Source: a candidate division WWE3 bacterium RIFOXYD1_FULL_43_17 (GTDB lineage: Bacteria > Patescibacteriota > WWE3 > UBA101185 > UBA10185). Taken from it: a stretch of 45,224 nt of DNA. Positions 28,320 through 36,657 of this stretch are shown piece by piece (the stretch's first letter is position 1; each line of letters begins with the position of its first letter). A model generated the notes under the pieces. It was not told the DNA's origin. It did not search any database and worked only from the letters and a program-made list of their open reading frames with translations. The translations under genes and the position numbers were made by a program. Location: positions 5,304 to 50,527 of the forward strand of contig MEWJ01000055.1 in assembly GCA_001773385.1 (NCBI GenBank). Reading direction: 5' to 3'.

Positions 28320-29274
28320 CAGGTTTAACCTGAGCACCGTGGTCAGCGAGAAGTCTGACGGCGTCAAGGGCGGCCATACAACCTATTCCGGAAGCTGTTA
28401 TTGCCTGTCTGTAGTGATGATCAGCCACGTCACCCGCAGCTAAAACACCTTCTTTAGATGTCTTGGTGTTTGAGTTCACGACTATGTAACCTTTGGCGTC
28501 CAGCTCAATAAATCCCTGCAAAAACGATGTGTTAGGTTCATGTCCTATTGCAACAAATAAACCTTTCACGTCATCCATGACTTTTTCCTCACCTGTTTTA
28601 TTGTTTAAAACACGGAGCCCCTCAACATTACGTTCTCCGAGTACCTCTTTAACTTCGGTGTTATATAAAAATTCTATTTTTGGATTATCAGACGCGCGCT
28701 TTAACATTATTTTGCTTGCTTTTGTGTGATCTTCATCTCCCCTGACAAGAATGTAGACCTTAGATGCAAATTTTGTTAAGAAAGTACTTTCTTCCATAGC
28801 GGCATCGCCGGCGCCCACAACCACAACAACTTTATCTTTAAAGAAAAACCCGTCGCATGTGGCGCAAGCAGATACGCCTTTACCTTTCAATCTATTTTCG
28901 CTGTCGAGCCCGAGCCATCTGGCAGAGGCACCGGTTGCTACAATTATTGTTTTAGCTGAAATTTTTTCTCCGGAATCCAAATCAAGTTCAAAGCCTTCTT
29001 CGAATGTGCCCTTTATAGAAGAAACGTTGGCGTCCATAAAAATGGTTCCGAATCTCTCTGCCTGTTTTCGCATATTAGCAATGAGTTCGGGGCCCATAAT
29101 ACCCTCCGGGAAGCCGGGAAAATTTTCAACATCGGAAGTTATAACTAATTGCCCGCCTGCAGGATTGCCTGCAATGACAAGTGTTTTTAAAAGTGCGCGC
29201 GAGGCATATATTGAAGCAGTAAGCCCCGAGGGACCGCCTCCTATTATTATTAAATCGTAAGTTGACTCTTGCAT
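28309..29274 (-). CDS. trxB: Thioredoxin-disulfide reductase
   Basis: IIGGGPSGLTASIYASRA, GVSACATCDGFFFK, VVVVGAGDAAMEE, GVLAAGDVAD. Confidence 0.96.
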   Translation of the reverse strand: MQESTYDLIIIGGGPSGLTASIYASRALLKTLVIAGNPAGGQLVITSDVENFPGFPEGIMGPELIANMRKQAERFGTIFMDANVSSIKGTFEEGFELDLDSGEKISAKTIIVATGASARWLGLDSENRLKGKGVSACATCDGFFFKDKVVVVVGAGDAAMEESTFLTKFASKVYILVRGDEDHTKASKIMLKRASDNPKIEFLYNTEVKEVLGERNVEGLRVLNNKTGEEKVMDDVKGLFVAIGHEPNTSFLQGFIELDAKGYIVVNSNTKTSKEGVLAAGDVADHHYRQAITASGIGCMAALDAVRLLADHGAQVKPDAY

Positions 29275-29280
29275 TTATTT

Positions 29281-29286
29281 ATTATA
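29281..29286 (-). promoter_or_regulatory. -10 box TATAAT, 6 nt before trxB ATG
   Basis: minus strand TATAAT-AAATAA-ATG. Confidence 0.7.
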
Positions 29287-29337
29287 CATCGTATATATAT
29301 TTCGTCTGAGATAGTATAAAGTTTACACAAACTACAT

Positions 29338-29553
29338 ATGCCCAAAAATAAAAAAAATCCAATAAAAAAAAGCGAGGAATCAATAATTTTAGAGGGGGAC
29401 GCCGGAACTCCTGAGGTAGAACCAGTCGTAGAACTGGACCCGGAAATACTTTCCGTTCTCGAAAACAAAAAAAAGAAGAAGATTCCCTCCCCATCGGATG
29501 TGGACTACATACCCGAACTCGAGAGAGACGTTGATTTTTCCGACACTTTCTAG
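29338..29553 (+). CDS. Small charged hypothetical protein
   Basis: 71 aa ORF colinear with the next gene; no recognised domain. Confidence 0.45.
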   Translation: MPKNKKNPIKKSEESIILEGDAGTPEVEPVVELDPEILSVLENKKKKKIPSPSDVDYIPELERDVDFSDTF

Positions 29554-29566
29554 GATTATGTAACTA

Positions 29567-30016
29567 ATGTCAATATTACTTTTGAAGTTGAGGGGAAACC
29601 CGACGTTAAACCGTACCATCTGGCCGCCCGAGCTTTATATCTATGACGATCTCCTGACCTACCGTAAGCGTAAATGGTTCGTGGTTCGCGAGGTTACCAT
29701 ATCGTATAACCAAATCGCCCAGGCTACCCTCCATCATTCCCTCCTTTTTGCACACCTCGAAATTGTAACTACGGGCACAGACGACCTGATAGTGAAGTAT
29801 ATGGGGAAAAAGACGGGTGTCCGGGCCAAAAAAATATTGGACCAGAAGCTGTATCATGCACACTCTAAACTCCACCAGGAGGGAGAAGTGGACCATTCCA
29901 AGATGAACGTCTACGAAAAGGGGCTAAACAGGTACAGGGAGCTTTTAAACCGCGGAAAGATAACTAAAAAGGAGTACGAAAAGAAGAAAAGGGATCTGTT
30001 GAAGCGGGTAGAGTAG
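29567..30016 (+). CDS. Hypothetical protein: PH-like domain plus SHOCT-like C-terminal helices
   Basis: IYDDLLTYRKRKWFVVREVTISYNQIAQ...; YEKGLNRYRELLNRGKITKKEYEKKKRDLLKRVE. Confidence 0.6.
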   Translation: MSILLLKLRGNPTLNRTIWPPELYIYDDLLTYRKRKWFVVREVTISYNQIAQATLHHSLLFAHLEIVTTGTDDLIVKYMGKKTGVRAKKILDQKLYHAHSKLHQEGEVDHSKMNVYEKGLNRYRELLNRGKITKKEYEKKKRDLLKRVE

Positions 30017-30058
30017 CTTTTTTGAGGGCCTGCCGCGAAATTGTTGGAAAATCCCTGC

Positions 30059-30064
30059 TATAAT
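30059..30064 (+). promoter_or_regulatory. Extended -10 promoter of tRNA-Gly
   Basis: TGCTATAAT (TGnTATAAT) 21 nt before the tRNA; no good -35. Confidence 0.65.
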
Positions 30065-30085
30065 GTAGAATAGTCAGGTAATTAT

Positions 30086-30160
30086 GCGGCGGTAGTTCAG
30101 TGGTAGAATGTCTCCCTTCCAAGGAGAAGGTCGCCGGTTCGAACCCGGTCCGCCGCTCCA
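30086..30160 (+). tRNA. tRNA-Gly(TCC)
   Basis: GCGGCGG/CCGCCGC acceptor, anticodon loop CTTCCAA, GGTTCGAACCC T-arm, encoded CCA. Confidence 0.95.
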
Positions 30161-30167
30161 GTTAAAA

Positions 30168-31511
30168 TCAACCCTGAAGTTTTTCACCCGGTTCAAAATG
30201 TGCTCTGCGTCCGTTGTCCCAGTCAGCCTTGTCGGAAGGGCCGGGGAAGACGTCGATTTCTATTTTCCCTGAATCTATTGAAGCCACCATTGAAGCTTTT
30301 ACGTCCTTGTTACAAAAAGCTGCACCCATTTCTTCCTCTCCTGCGTTACCTGTTCCTGTGCAAAGCATCCTAAACATTTTATAAGAACCTGGTCCTTCCA
30401 AATCGCCGAATTTTTTAGCGAATAAACCGCCGGATAATCTTGTTGCCCGTTCCTCTCTACTTAAGTAAATGTCGTGCCATAGTTTATCTACTCCCTCTGA
30501 AGTACCCGTAGCAGCTTCAGCAAAACTATCGTTAGTCATCCTATTAGAAGAAACAACTGTCCCGCCAGGAATTACTTTTAACTGGTTTGTGGAGTTGTGA
30601 ACAAAATCCACTACGTCTGTATCTATTCCGGCCGGAGTGCGCTTCACAATATTTAATTTGTACCCCGTCGATGTAGGAAGAAGATTATCTAAAATTTCTG
30701 ACGTCTCGCGTTCCGACCCTAAATGCCACATAACCCAGGTAATCATATTTGCCGGAATAGAGACCTCGGGGTTCTCGTCCGCTCCGGAAAGTGAGTCGGT
30801 ACAAAGCAGCATGTCCTCCGAAAAACAAAAAGCTGAACCGGGAAGAAGTTCCGGATATATAAACGCTCCTCTCCGCTGGCCATCCGGAAACTCCGCACCG
30901 TCCACAAAAAACACTCTTAGCTTATCGAATCTTTCCCCCGGAGCGTCTTCAACATCTTCTTCCGTGTGCCAAACAAAGCATCTACCATCTTCCGTCAAAT
31001 GTATTCCTGTCTGGCAGCCAACCGTTTCATCCTGGAGAAGAAAGGCTAAATATAATCCGATATGCTGCGCGTAAATACCCCGTTTTACTTCCGGCAGTTT
31101 TTCAAGAACATCGTTCTTAAGTTTGTCCAAGCCGGTTCCCGCAGTCCAGCTGTACAAACATTCCATATATTTGTTTACACTATCCCTGAGCCACGCGGGT
31201 TTTTCCCCGTTATTAATAAACCCATCACGGATGTAATCCAGTTGATCTGTTATCCTTTCTAAGCGTGAAAGTAATTCTTCCGGATTAGAAAATTCTTCCC
31301 CGAGCATATTTTTTGCAGAAGCTAAAACTATGTCACTTACCTCACGTCCGAGAAGATTATGAGATTCCGATAAAGAAGCGTTAAATTCCACCGTGTCTAT
31401 TTTGTTGAAACGCTCTCTTTCGGCCGCAATATCCGCGTTATAGTCAGAAATACGTTCAGTCAAATCAGGAATTTCTTCAGAAGGTTCGTTTTCCAAACCG
31501 CGCTCACTCAT
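30168..31511 (-). CDS. Hypothetical protein, 447 aa
   Basis: Long ORF with a leaderless promoter signature (TAAACT-N6-ATG); no recognised family. Confidence 0.65.
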   Translation of the reverse strand: MSERGLENEPSEEIPDLTERISDYNADIAAERERFNKIDTVEFNASLSESHNLLGREVSDIVLASAKNMLGEEFSNPEELLSRLERITDQLDYIRDGFINNGEKPAWLRDSVNKYMECLYSWTAGTGLDKLKNDVLEKLPEVKRGIYAQHIGLYLAFLLQDETVGCQTGIHLTEDGRCFVWHTEEDVEDAPGERFDKLRVFFVDGAEFPDGQRRGAFIYPELLPGSAFCFSEDMLLCTDSLSGADENPEVSIPANMITWVMWHLGSERETSEILDNLLPTSTGYKLNIVKRTPAGIDTDVVDFVHNSTNQLKVIPGGTVVSSNRMTNDSFAEAATGTSEGVDKLWHDIYLSREERATRLSGGLFAKKFGDLEGPGSYKMFRMLCTGTGNAGEEEMGAAFCNKDVKASMVASIDSGKIEIDVFPGPSDKADWDNGRRAHFEPGEKLQG

Positions 31512-31611
31512 TAAATAAGTTTAACAGATTTATTCCGGCAGTAGACAAATAATTTAAACCGGCACGTGAAGATACGCTCCCCAAACCCGAACCGGGCCTA
31601 ACACCCGTAAA

Positions 31612-31639
31612 TTGACTATTTTGGCTACCTTGTTAAAAT
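31612..31639 (+). promoter_or_regulatory. Sigma70-type promoter TTGACT-N16-TAAAAT
   Basis: -35 31612-31617, -10 31634-31639; leader with AAGGAGG before GTG 31698. Confidence 0.6.
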
Positions 31640-31697
31640 GGCGCAAATCAACCTTTTTCACAATCAGGAAAAATCTTAGATAAGGAGGAACGGAGAC

Positions 31698-32015
31698 GTG
31701 CACGAGATCAAGAGTTATGAGGAATGGTTTCGGGAAGACGTAAAAGGCCCAAAAAAGATTGTTTATTTGGCGTCCTTTTTGGTTGCGGGTGTAAGTATAA
31801 TTTGCGGAGCTGTACTTTTCGTAATATTCGCTATTGCGGCCCGTGAACAGCGTTTAGGAACACTACTCAACGACATCGGATTGGCCGGATTTGTAAGTTT
31901 TTCAGTGGCACCACTATCTTATGTCGTTCACGATATTACAGATACTATCCTAACGACGGATTACAGAAAATACGTATTCGAGAAGTTATACGGCAATAGT
32001 ATACTGTTCGGATAA
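31698..32015 (+). CDS. Small membrane protein, hypothetical
   Basis: GTG start with AAGGAGG SD; two TM segments. Confidence 0.6.
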   Translation: MHEIKSYEEWFREDVKGPKKIVYLASFLVAGVSIICGAVLFVIFAIAAREQRLGTLLNDIGLAGFVSFSVAPLSYVVHDITDTILTTDYRKYVFEKLYGNSILFG

Positions 32016-32075
32016 TGTTTACGGCGTCTTTGACTGGGAAACCACTCACGGGCGCCATTTTTTATCAGTTAAACG

Positions 32076-32399
32076 TTAAAGTGCCGGTTGTGCAGGTCCG
32101 TTTTCAACTGCCGGAGCTTCCTTTTTCCTCTTAGCAGAGATTAAAGCGAGATTACGTATATAAATCATAGCGTTAAGAACGGATGCTGTTGAAAACACAA
32201 TGTCTTTTCTATAAATAGAGTAGGCAAGTATCATGACTGTTCCGACCAGGCTGAGGTACCAAAATCCGATGGGAATAACGCTTTCCTTCTTTTTTTCAGA
32301 CACATACCACTGGTAAGCGAATCTCAGGAAAAACACGAACTGCGCAGCGAAACCGAAAATTATCCATGGATCGAGAAAGCTTATTATTTTTTGAATCAT
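32076..32399 (-). CDS. Lipid A biosynthesis N-terminal domain-like (LAB_N) membrane protein
   Basis: FGFAAQFVFFLRFAYQWYVSEKKKESVIPIGFWYLSLVGTVMILAYSIYRKD. Confidence 0.8.
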   Translation of the reverse strand: MIQKIISFLDPWIIFGFAAQFVFFLRFAYQWYVSEKKKESVIPIGFWYLSLVGTVMILAYSIYRKDIVFSTASVLNAMIYIRNLALISAKRKKEAPAVENGPAQPAL

Positions 32400-32482
32400 A
32401 TTAATGATGATATCACAAGCCTGGCTTTACTTTTCTACTAACTTATAGTACGCTACACACAAAACCCACAAAGGAGAGAGAA

Positions 32483-32887
32483 ATGACTGAGGATGGAAAT
32501 AATCTGAAAAAAGGCAAAATTTTGGGAAAGTACGTAGGTCCCTTTGATCATTTTGGCGATTTTGAAATGATTTTGGAACTTACCGAACTAAAAAACATCA
32601 GGAACGACGGTCAGAATAAGGTAATCGCGGATGTCGTTGTCGTAGAAATTCCTGAGGGCACTCTTTTCATTCATCGTACCCGGACAATTCGCTGGGTTGA
32701 AGAAAAGAACGGATTCCCGGTGGACGTAGAACTCGTACCTGCTTTCTACAATTCAAAAAGAGCCTGGTATTTGCTCGAAGTGTACCAAGACGAAAATTGG
32801 GAAAGCAAACGTCCCGAAGAATGGTTCGACGACGAAAAAATCCTAACTTACGAGCAGGGGCTGCAACTACACGAAGCTCATATTTAG
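32483..32887 (+). CDS. Conserved-looking hypothetical protein
   Basis: 134 aa ORF with SD AAAGGAGAG and a downstream terminator. Confidence 0.6.
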   Translation: MTEDGNNLKKGKILGKYVGPFDHFGDFEMILELTELKNIRNDGQNKVIADVVVVEIPEGTLFIHRTRTIRWVEEKNGFPVDVELVPAFYNSKRAWYLLEVYQDENWESKRPEEWFDDEKILTYEQGLQLHEAHI

Positions 32888-32891
32888 GGCC

Positions 32892-32936
32892 AAAGGCTGG
32901 ATTAGGTAACAATACTGATCCGGCCTTTCTTTTTTT
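32892..32936 (+). terminator. Rho-independent terminator
   Basis: AAAGGCTGGAT ... ATCCGGCCTTT stem (one G:U) followed by CTTTTTTT. Confidence 0.85.
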
Positions 32937-32987
32937 CTAACAATATTTTAATAAACTCCCTGAAAGACACACAATCAACGATAATTG

Positions 32988-33016
32988 TTGAGTTTTGGGC
33001 TATTTGATAGTATAAA
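32988..33016 (+). promoter_or_regulatory. Promoter of tRNA-Arg/tRNA-Leu pair
   Basis: TTGAGT-N17-TATAAA, 14 nt before tRNA-Arg. Confidence 0.75.
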
Positions 33017-33030
33017 TACAATGTTGCTAT

Positions 33031-33106
33031 GCCCTCGTAGCTCAAAGGATAGAGCAATTCCCTTCTAAGGAAGAGGTTGGGGGTTCGACTCCCTCCGGGG
33101 GCGCCA
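33031..33106 (+). tRNA. tRNA-Arg(TCT)
   Basis: GCCCTCG/CGGGGGC acceptor, loop CTTCTAA, GGTTCGACTCC T-arm, encoded CCA. Confidence 0.94.
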
Positions 33107-33128
33107 GATATTTAATGTGTAAGCCCAC

Positions 33129-33214
33129 GGGCGAGTGGTGGAATGGTATACACGAAAGACTTAAAATCTTTTGTCCGCAAGGATATAAGGGTTCGACTCC
33201 CTTCTCGCCCACCA
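33129..33214 (+). tRNA. tRNA-Leu(TAA)
   Basis: GGGCGAG/CTCGCCC acceptor, loop CTTAAAA, long variable arm, encoded CCA. Confidence 0.94.
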
Positions 33215-33277
33215 GACTTTTTCCTTTAACTGCAGTCAATTCTTAATTTATATATTGTTTCGTGATATGCTGCTCAT

Positions 33278-34027
33278 ATGGACAAAGATAAATTTATAAA
33301 TGACATAGTCTTTGAATGGATTAAGCTTGACCTCATGCATATGAAAAATGACATTCCGCCGCGCAAATATGAGCAAGGCAACATACATTTTCCACTCGTA
33401 CTATACACTCTATCCTGTATGGATTTTCTAGGAGCTTTCTTACACGACCGCCCGTTAGGACCAGGAACTAGTAGCATCGGTGATTATATTGGTGGATGTG
33501 GTTTCGATGCGGAAGAATATAACGCAAACCTTCTTAAACAATTGTACAGAAACAACCTTGCCCATAATTACTTTCCATATGGATCGATTACTAGAAACGG
33601 CTATAGCCGATTATTTTACAAAGGACCGCATTACGACATAAACCTAGATGCAGAGAAACTAGTAAATGACTTTCTCGAATCCCTGGCAACTTTTGCAACA
33701 AAACTAACTAATGATAGGTATGAAAAAAGAATGACTGAATACAAAAGCATTAGGGAAAACTTTTTGGAAGACCACAAAGATTTCATAGACAGTTTGGAAA
33801 AATACCCCAATGATGAGGAACTGCATGGTCCTAGTCTTGCTGCACCAGAGGATGAGAGCTCATACACAAGAACAGGTGAAAGCACATCCAATAGTACAAA
33901 CACTAGTGTAGACAAAAACTCAATAAGTGGTCCTCCCATAGGGGCCGGGGATAGTGGTGTAGATGGAAATTATATGCCGAAAAGCGGTCCTAGTGGTGCT
34001 AAAGGCCCCCTTAACATAACAAATTAA
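33278..34027 (+). CDS. Hypothetical protein with HEPN-like Rx4H motif and low-complexity tail
   Basis: LYRNNLAHNYFP (RNxxxH); Ser/Gly/Pro-rich C-terminus; TATGCT-N6-ATG. Confidence 0.5.
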   Translation: MDKDKFINDIVFEWIKLDLMHMKNDIPPRKYEQGNIHFPLVLYTLSCMDFLGAFLHDRPLGPGTSSIGDYIGGCGFDAEEYNANLLKQLYRNNLAHNYFPYGSITRNGYSRLFYKGPHYDINLDAEKLVNDFLESLATFATKLTNDRYEKRMTEYKSIRENFLEDHKDFIDSLEKYPNDEELHGPSLAAPEDESSYTRTGESTSNSTNTSVDKNSISGPPIGAGDSGVDGNYMPKSGPSGAKGPLNITN

Positions 34028-34162
34028 CCTAACTGGTAGGTAAAAAAGTTCGCAACTTCATACACAATAGTCCACTACGGTTTTTGCTTGTTATATCAAC
34101 CTCATTTTTGAGTAACCCAGGAAGGGGTCGAACTTTCGCATATCTTAAAGTAAGATTACCTT

Positions 34163-34984
34163 ATGAATATTGATCTTGCCAATCCTTCACAAAAGGACAT
34201 TATTGAGAAAACTAAAGATTTTTTGCAAAACGATTTCTTCGGCAAATTTCCCCAAATACAAAATATAGCTGCATTAATTATTGTAGGGTCCATAGCAAAT
34301 AACGACTACGATCAATACAGCGATGTGGATGTCAATGTCTTATTGCCGGAAGAGGTAGATAACAAACCTCTTATTGAATATAAAGAAGAGTTAAGAAAAG
34401 GAGGCTCCAAGATAGAATTAAGATTTGCTAGAAATTATGAGATATTGGAAAAATATTTAAACTGGAATGACGATTTTATTTTAGGCGAATATCAAAACAG
34501 TATAGTACTCCAAGACCCTACAAAAAGATTCACAGAATTAATTAAAAGGTTTGATTGGTATCCTTCAGATGTTTATCAAAACAAACTAGACTGGTTATTT
34601 CACGAGATAACATACACTATCTACCATGAATTAGAAAGTCTGCTAAAAAGAGCGGGCACTAATCAATTCTATGCTCTCGTTATTAAAAATAAACTAATTA
34701 GATATTTTCTCACTACAGTAAGGTTAGCTAACAAAAAATACCCTGTGCACGATAAACGTCTTTACACGACCACAGTTAAACAATGCCCCAATAACCTCGG
34801 ACTCTTAAAATATATAGATGTTTTAGTAACAACTGATGAGAGACAAAGGGTTATAGAAACAGCGGAAGAAGCTAGGTTGGTGCTAGAAAATTACTTAGTC
34901 TCATCGAATTTGCTTTCTAAACAGGATATAGAATATTGGTTAAAATATCAGACTAAGAACAAGAGTAAGATTCTTTTTGAGTAA
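34163..34984 (+). CDS. Nucleotidyltransferase-fold protein
   Basis: LIIVGSIANNDYDQYSDVDVNVLLPEE (GS-x10-DxD); helical C-terminal region; TAAGAT-N6-ATG. Confidence 0.75.
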   Translation: MNIDLANPSQKDIIEKTKDFLQNDFFGKFPQIQNIAALIIVGSIANNDYDQYSDVDVNVLLPEEVDNKPLIEYKEELRKGGSKIELRFARNYEILEKYLNWNDDFILGEYQNSIVLQDPTKRFTELIKRFDWYPSDVYQNKLDWLFHEITYTIYHELESLLKRAGTNQFYALVIKNKLIRYFLTTVRLANKKYPVHDKRLYTTTVKQCPNNLGLLKYIDVLVTTDERQRVIETAEEARLVLENYLVSSNLLSKQDIEYWLKYQTKNKSKILFE

Positions 34985-35049
34985 CCACTGCAGTTCGCAC
35001 ATCCTGACAGATGGCCCACCAAAAATTTTCAGCCAGAAATACCAAACTA

Positions 35050-35535
35050 CTAGTAGCGGTTATAACGCGGACCTTGTTTACCCAACACTTGCTGCTGATC
35101 CCCTGTATAAAACCTTCTCATCGGACCCCTTCTGGACCAGATTTCGTTCAGACCTAGTGAGTCAATAATTTTTGCCGACAACAACACTGCAATAAATAAG
35201 GTCAACACTATAACCAGAGGATTTCTTTTATAAGAAAAGTCGTACTTCTTAAGCATCACGACTCCCAAAATAAGAAATGCTAATGCTAGAAAAGGAATCC
35301 ACAAGGGAAAAGAATCGAACATCTGCATAAGACGCCCAGTTCCAGGACCCTGTTTTCTTATTAAAAATAAAGTTAGGTTTGTAAAAAATACTGAGCCGAT
35401 TATAAGACCAACTAATCCCACAAACGAGAGTATTGATCCCAATATAAAATACAGTCTGGGTTTCATTTTTACTTCGCCGGACATAACCTTATCCATTATT
35501 TTATTTTCCAGATTTATTTCGTTTTTGTTTGACAT
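35050..35535 (-). CDS. Multi-TM hypothetical protein, possible anti-sigma partner
   Basis: Overlaps the end of the sigma factor gene by 22 nt; cytoplasmic-looking N-terminus then TMs; SD GAGGA. Confidence 0.6.
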   Translation of the reverse strand: MSNKNEINLENKIMDKVMSGEVKMKPRLYFILGSILSFVGLVGLIIGSVFFTNLTLFLIRKQGPGTGRLMQMFDSFPLWIPFLALAFLILGVVMLKKYDFSYKRNPLVIVLTLFIAVLLSAKIIDSLGLNEIWSRRGPMRRFYTGDQQQVLGKQGPRYNRY

Positions 35536-36062
35536 ATTTTCCTCATTATAGCTTTCGCTCTGTTAATTCTCGTTGCTACAGTACCCATTGGCAATCTTAA
35601 AATATCTCCGATTTCTTCATATGACTTATCTTCTAAATAGAATAGCGATAAAGGTTCCCGGTAGATTAAGTCCATGTTCTCCAGGCACTCGCGGGTGTGC
35701 GCTGCAATCTCCTCTTTCATGTAAGAGTCTTCCACGTCTATACCGCTATCAAAGTCAATGCCGTCATCAAGCACAATATTTTTCTTGTGCTTGTCAATTA
35801 AATTCATAGCCTCGTTATGAACTATCCGGTAAATCCAGCTTGAAAACTTTTTTTTCATGTGGAACCCGTTTAAATTAATATAAGCCTTAATAAAACTTTC
35901 CTGAACCGCGTCACTTGCCTTGGCGTAATCATCAATTAAATATCGCGCGTATCTCATAAGTCTCGTTTGGTACCTCTGGATAATCTCGGCATATAACTCC
36001 TTGTTACCTTTACTAACAAGCTCTACGATTTCTTCGTCAGTTTTATTTTTATAATCATCCAT
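35514..36062 (-). CDS. ECF-type RNA polymerase sigma-70 factor
   Basis: YARYLIDDYAKASDAVQESFIKAYINLNGF, FSSWIYRIVHNEAMNLID, sigma4 HTH KSYEEIGDILRLPMGTVATRINRAKAIMR. Confidence 0.93.
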   Translation of the reverse strand: MDDYKNKTDEEIVELVSKGNKELYAEIIQRYQTRLMRYARYLIDDYAKASDAVQESFIKAYINLNGFHMKKKFSSWIYRIVHNEAMNLIDKHKKNIVLDDGIDFDSGIDVEDSYMKEEIAAHTRECLENMDLIYREPLSLFYLEDKSYEEIGDILRLPMGTVATRINRAKAIMRKICQTKTK

Positions 36063-36128
36063 AGTATCCTCATTATTTTACATTACGCCCCGGTGTTAGT
36101 ACCCGGGGGCGCATAGTCAGCTGCTAAC

Positions 36129-36506
36129 TTAACGATTCATATTTCTGCCGTAACCTCTTCCCGTTCCCTGTCCGGATCCATTCTGAAGACCTAAACCTAG
36201 TTCTTCTCTTATCGTTTGTGCCTCTTCAACCTTACCTTCCAATGCAAGCTTGTGAGCTTCTGCAAAACGGGCGAAGTTTTGTTCATTTATCACTTGTGTG
36301 ACTCTGCCTTTACCCTGCATCAACTCTTTCCAAGCATTGTAATCATTATTTTCGAAGGCTTGAGTCATAGCATCGTGCCTTTCCTCGGAGTAATTTGGAC
36401 CTTGTACCGTAGGGTCTCCTCTATAGGCAAGTGCCTTTTCTGAGAGTAAAAAGAATCCGCTTAAAGCTATTACTGCTGTACCTAACATTATTATTTTTTT
36501 GTTCAC
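36129..36506 (-). CDS. Small secreted protein, Gly/Arg/Asn-rich C-terminus
   Basis: Signal peptide ending in ALA; strong SD GGGAGGTGAT before GTG start; upstream of the sigma gene. Confidence 0.65.
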   Translation of the reverse strand: MNKKIIMLGTAVIALSGFFLLSEKALAYRGDPTVQGPNYSEERHDAMTQAFENNDYNAWKELMQGKGRVTQVINEQNFARFAEAHKLALEGKVEEAQTIREELGLGLQNGSGQGTGRGYGRNMNR

Positions 36507-36645
36507 GATTTATCACCTCCCTAAAATTAACTTTATATACATGTATTACAGGTGGGGGAGTGATTTTCTTTCATTAGTTAGATACATTGGTAGGTCGCCG
36601 CCTTTCTTCTATAAAACCCCACTTTAGAATTTCCCACTTTACAAC

Positions 36646-36651
36646 TACAAT
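36646..36651 (+). promoter_or_regulatory. -10 box TACAAT, 6 nt before ATG 36658
   Basis: TACAAT-ataaac-ATG. Confidence 0.6.
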
Positions 36652-36657
36652 ATAAAC

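Noticed and set aside
32030-32065. Second terminator GGCGTC...GGGCGCCATTTTTT after 31698..32015
   Set aside because: Only a weak 6-bp stem with long loop; insufficient to call
33042-33239. Minus-strand ORF MTAVKGKSLVGEKGVEPLYPC...GVEPPTSSLEG
   Set aside because: Antisense to the tRNA-Arg and tRNA-Leu genes; GVEP-type peptides are a classic artefact of translating tRNA complements
34977-35168. Possible att repeat: GCCCACCA near 35013 matches the tRNA-Leu 3' end, and ACTGCAGT occurs at both edges of the 33.2-35.0 kb segment
   Set aside because: Only 8-nt matches, in swapped order rather than clean direct repeats, and no integrase seen; compatible with chance
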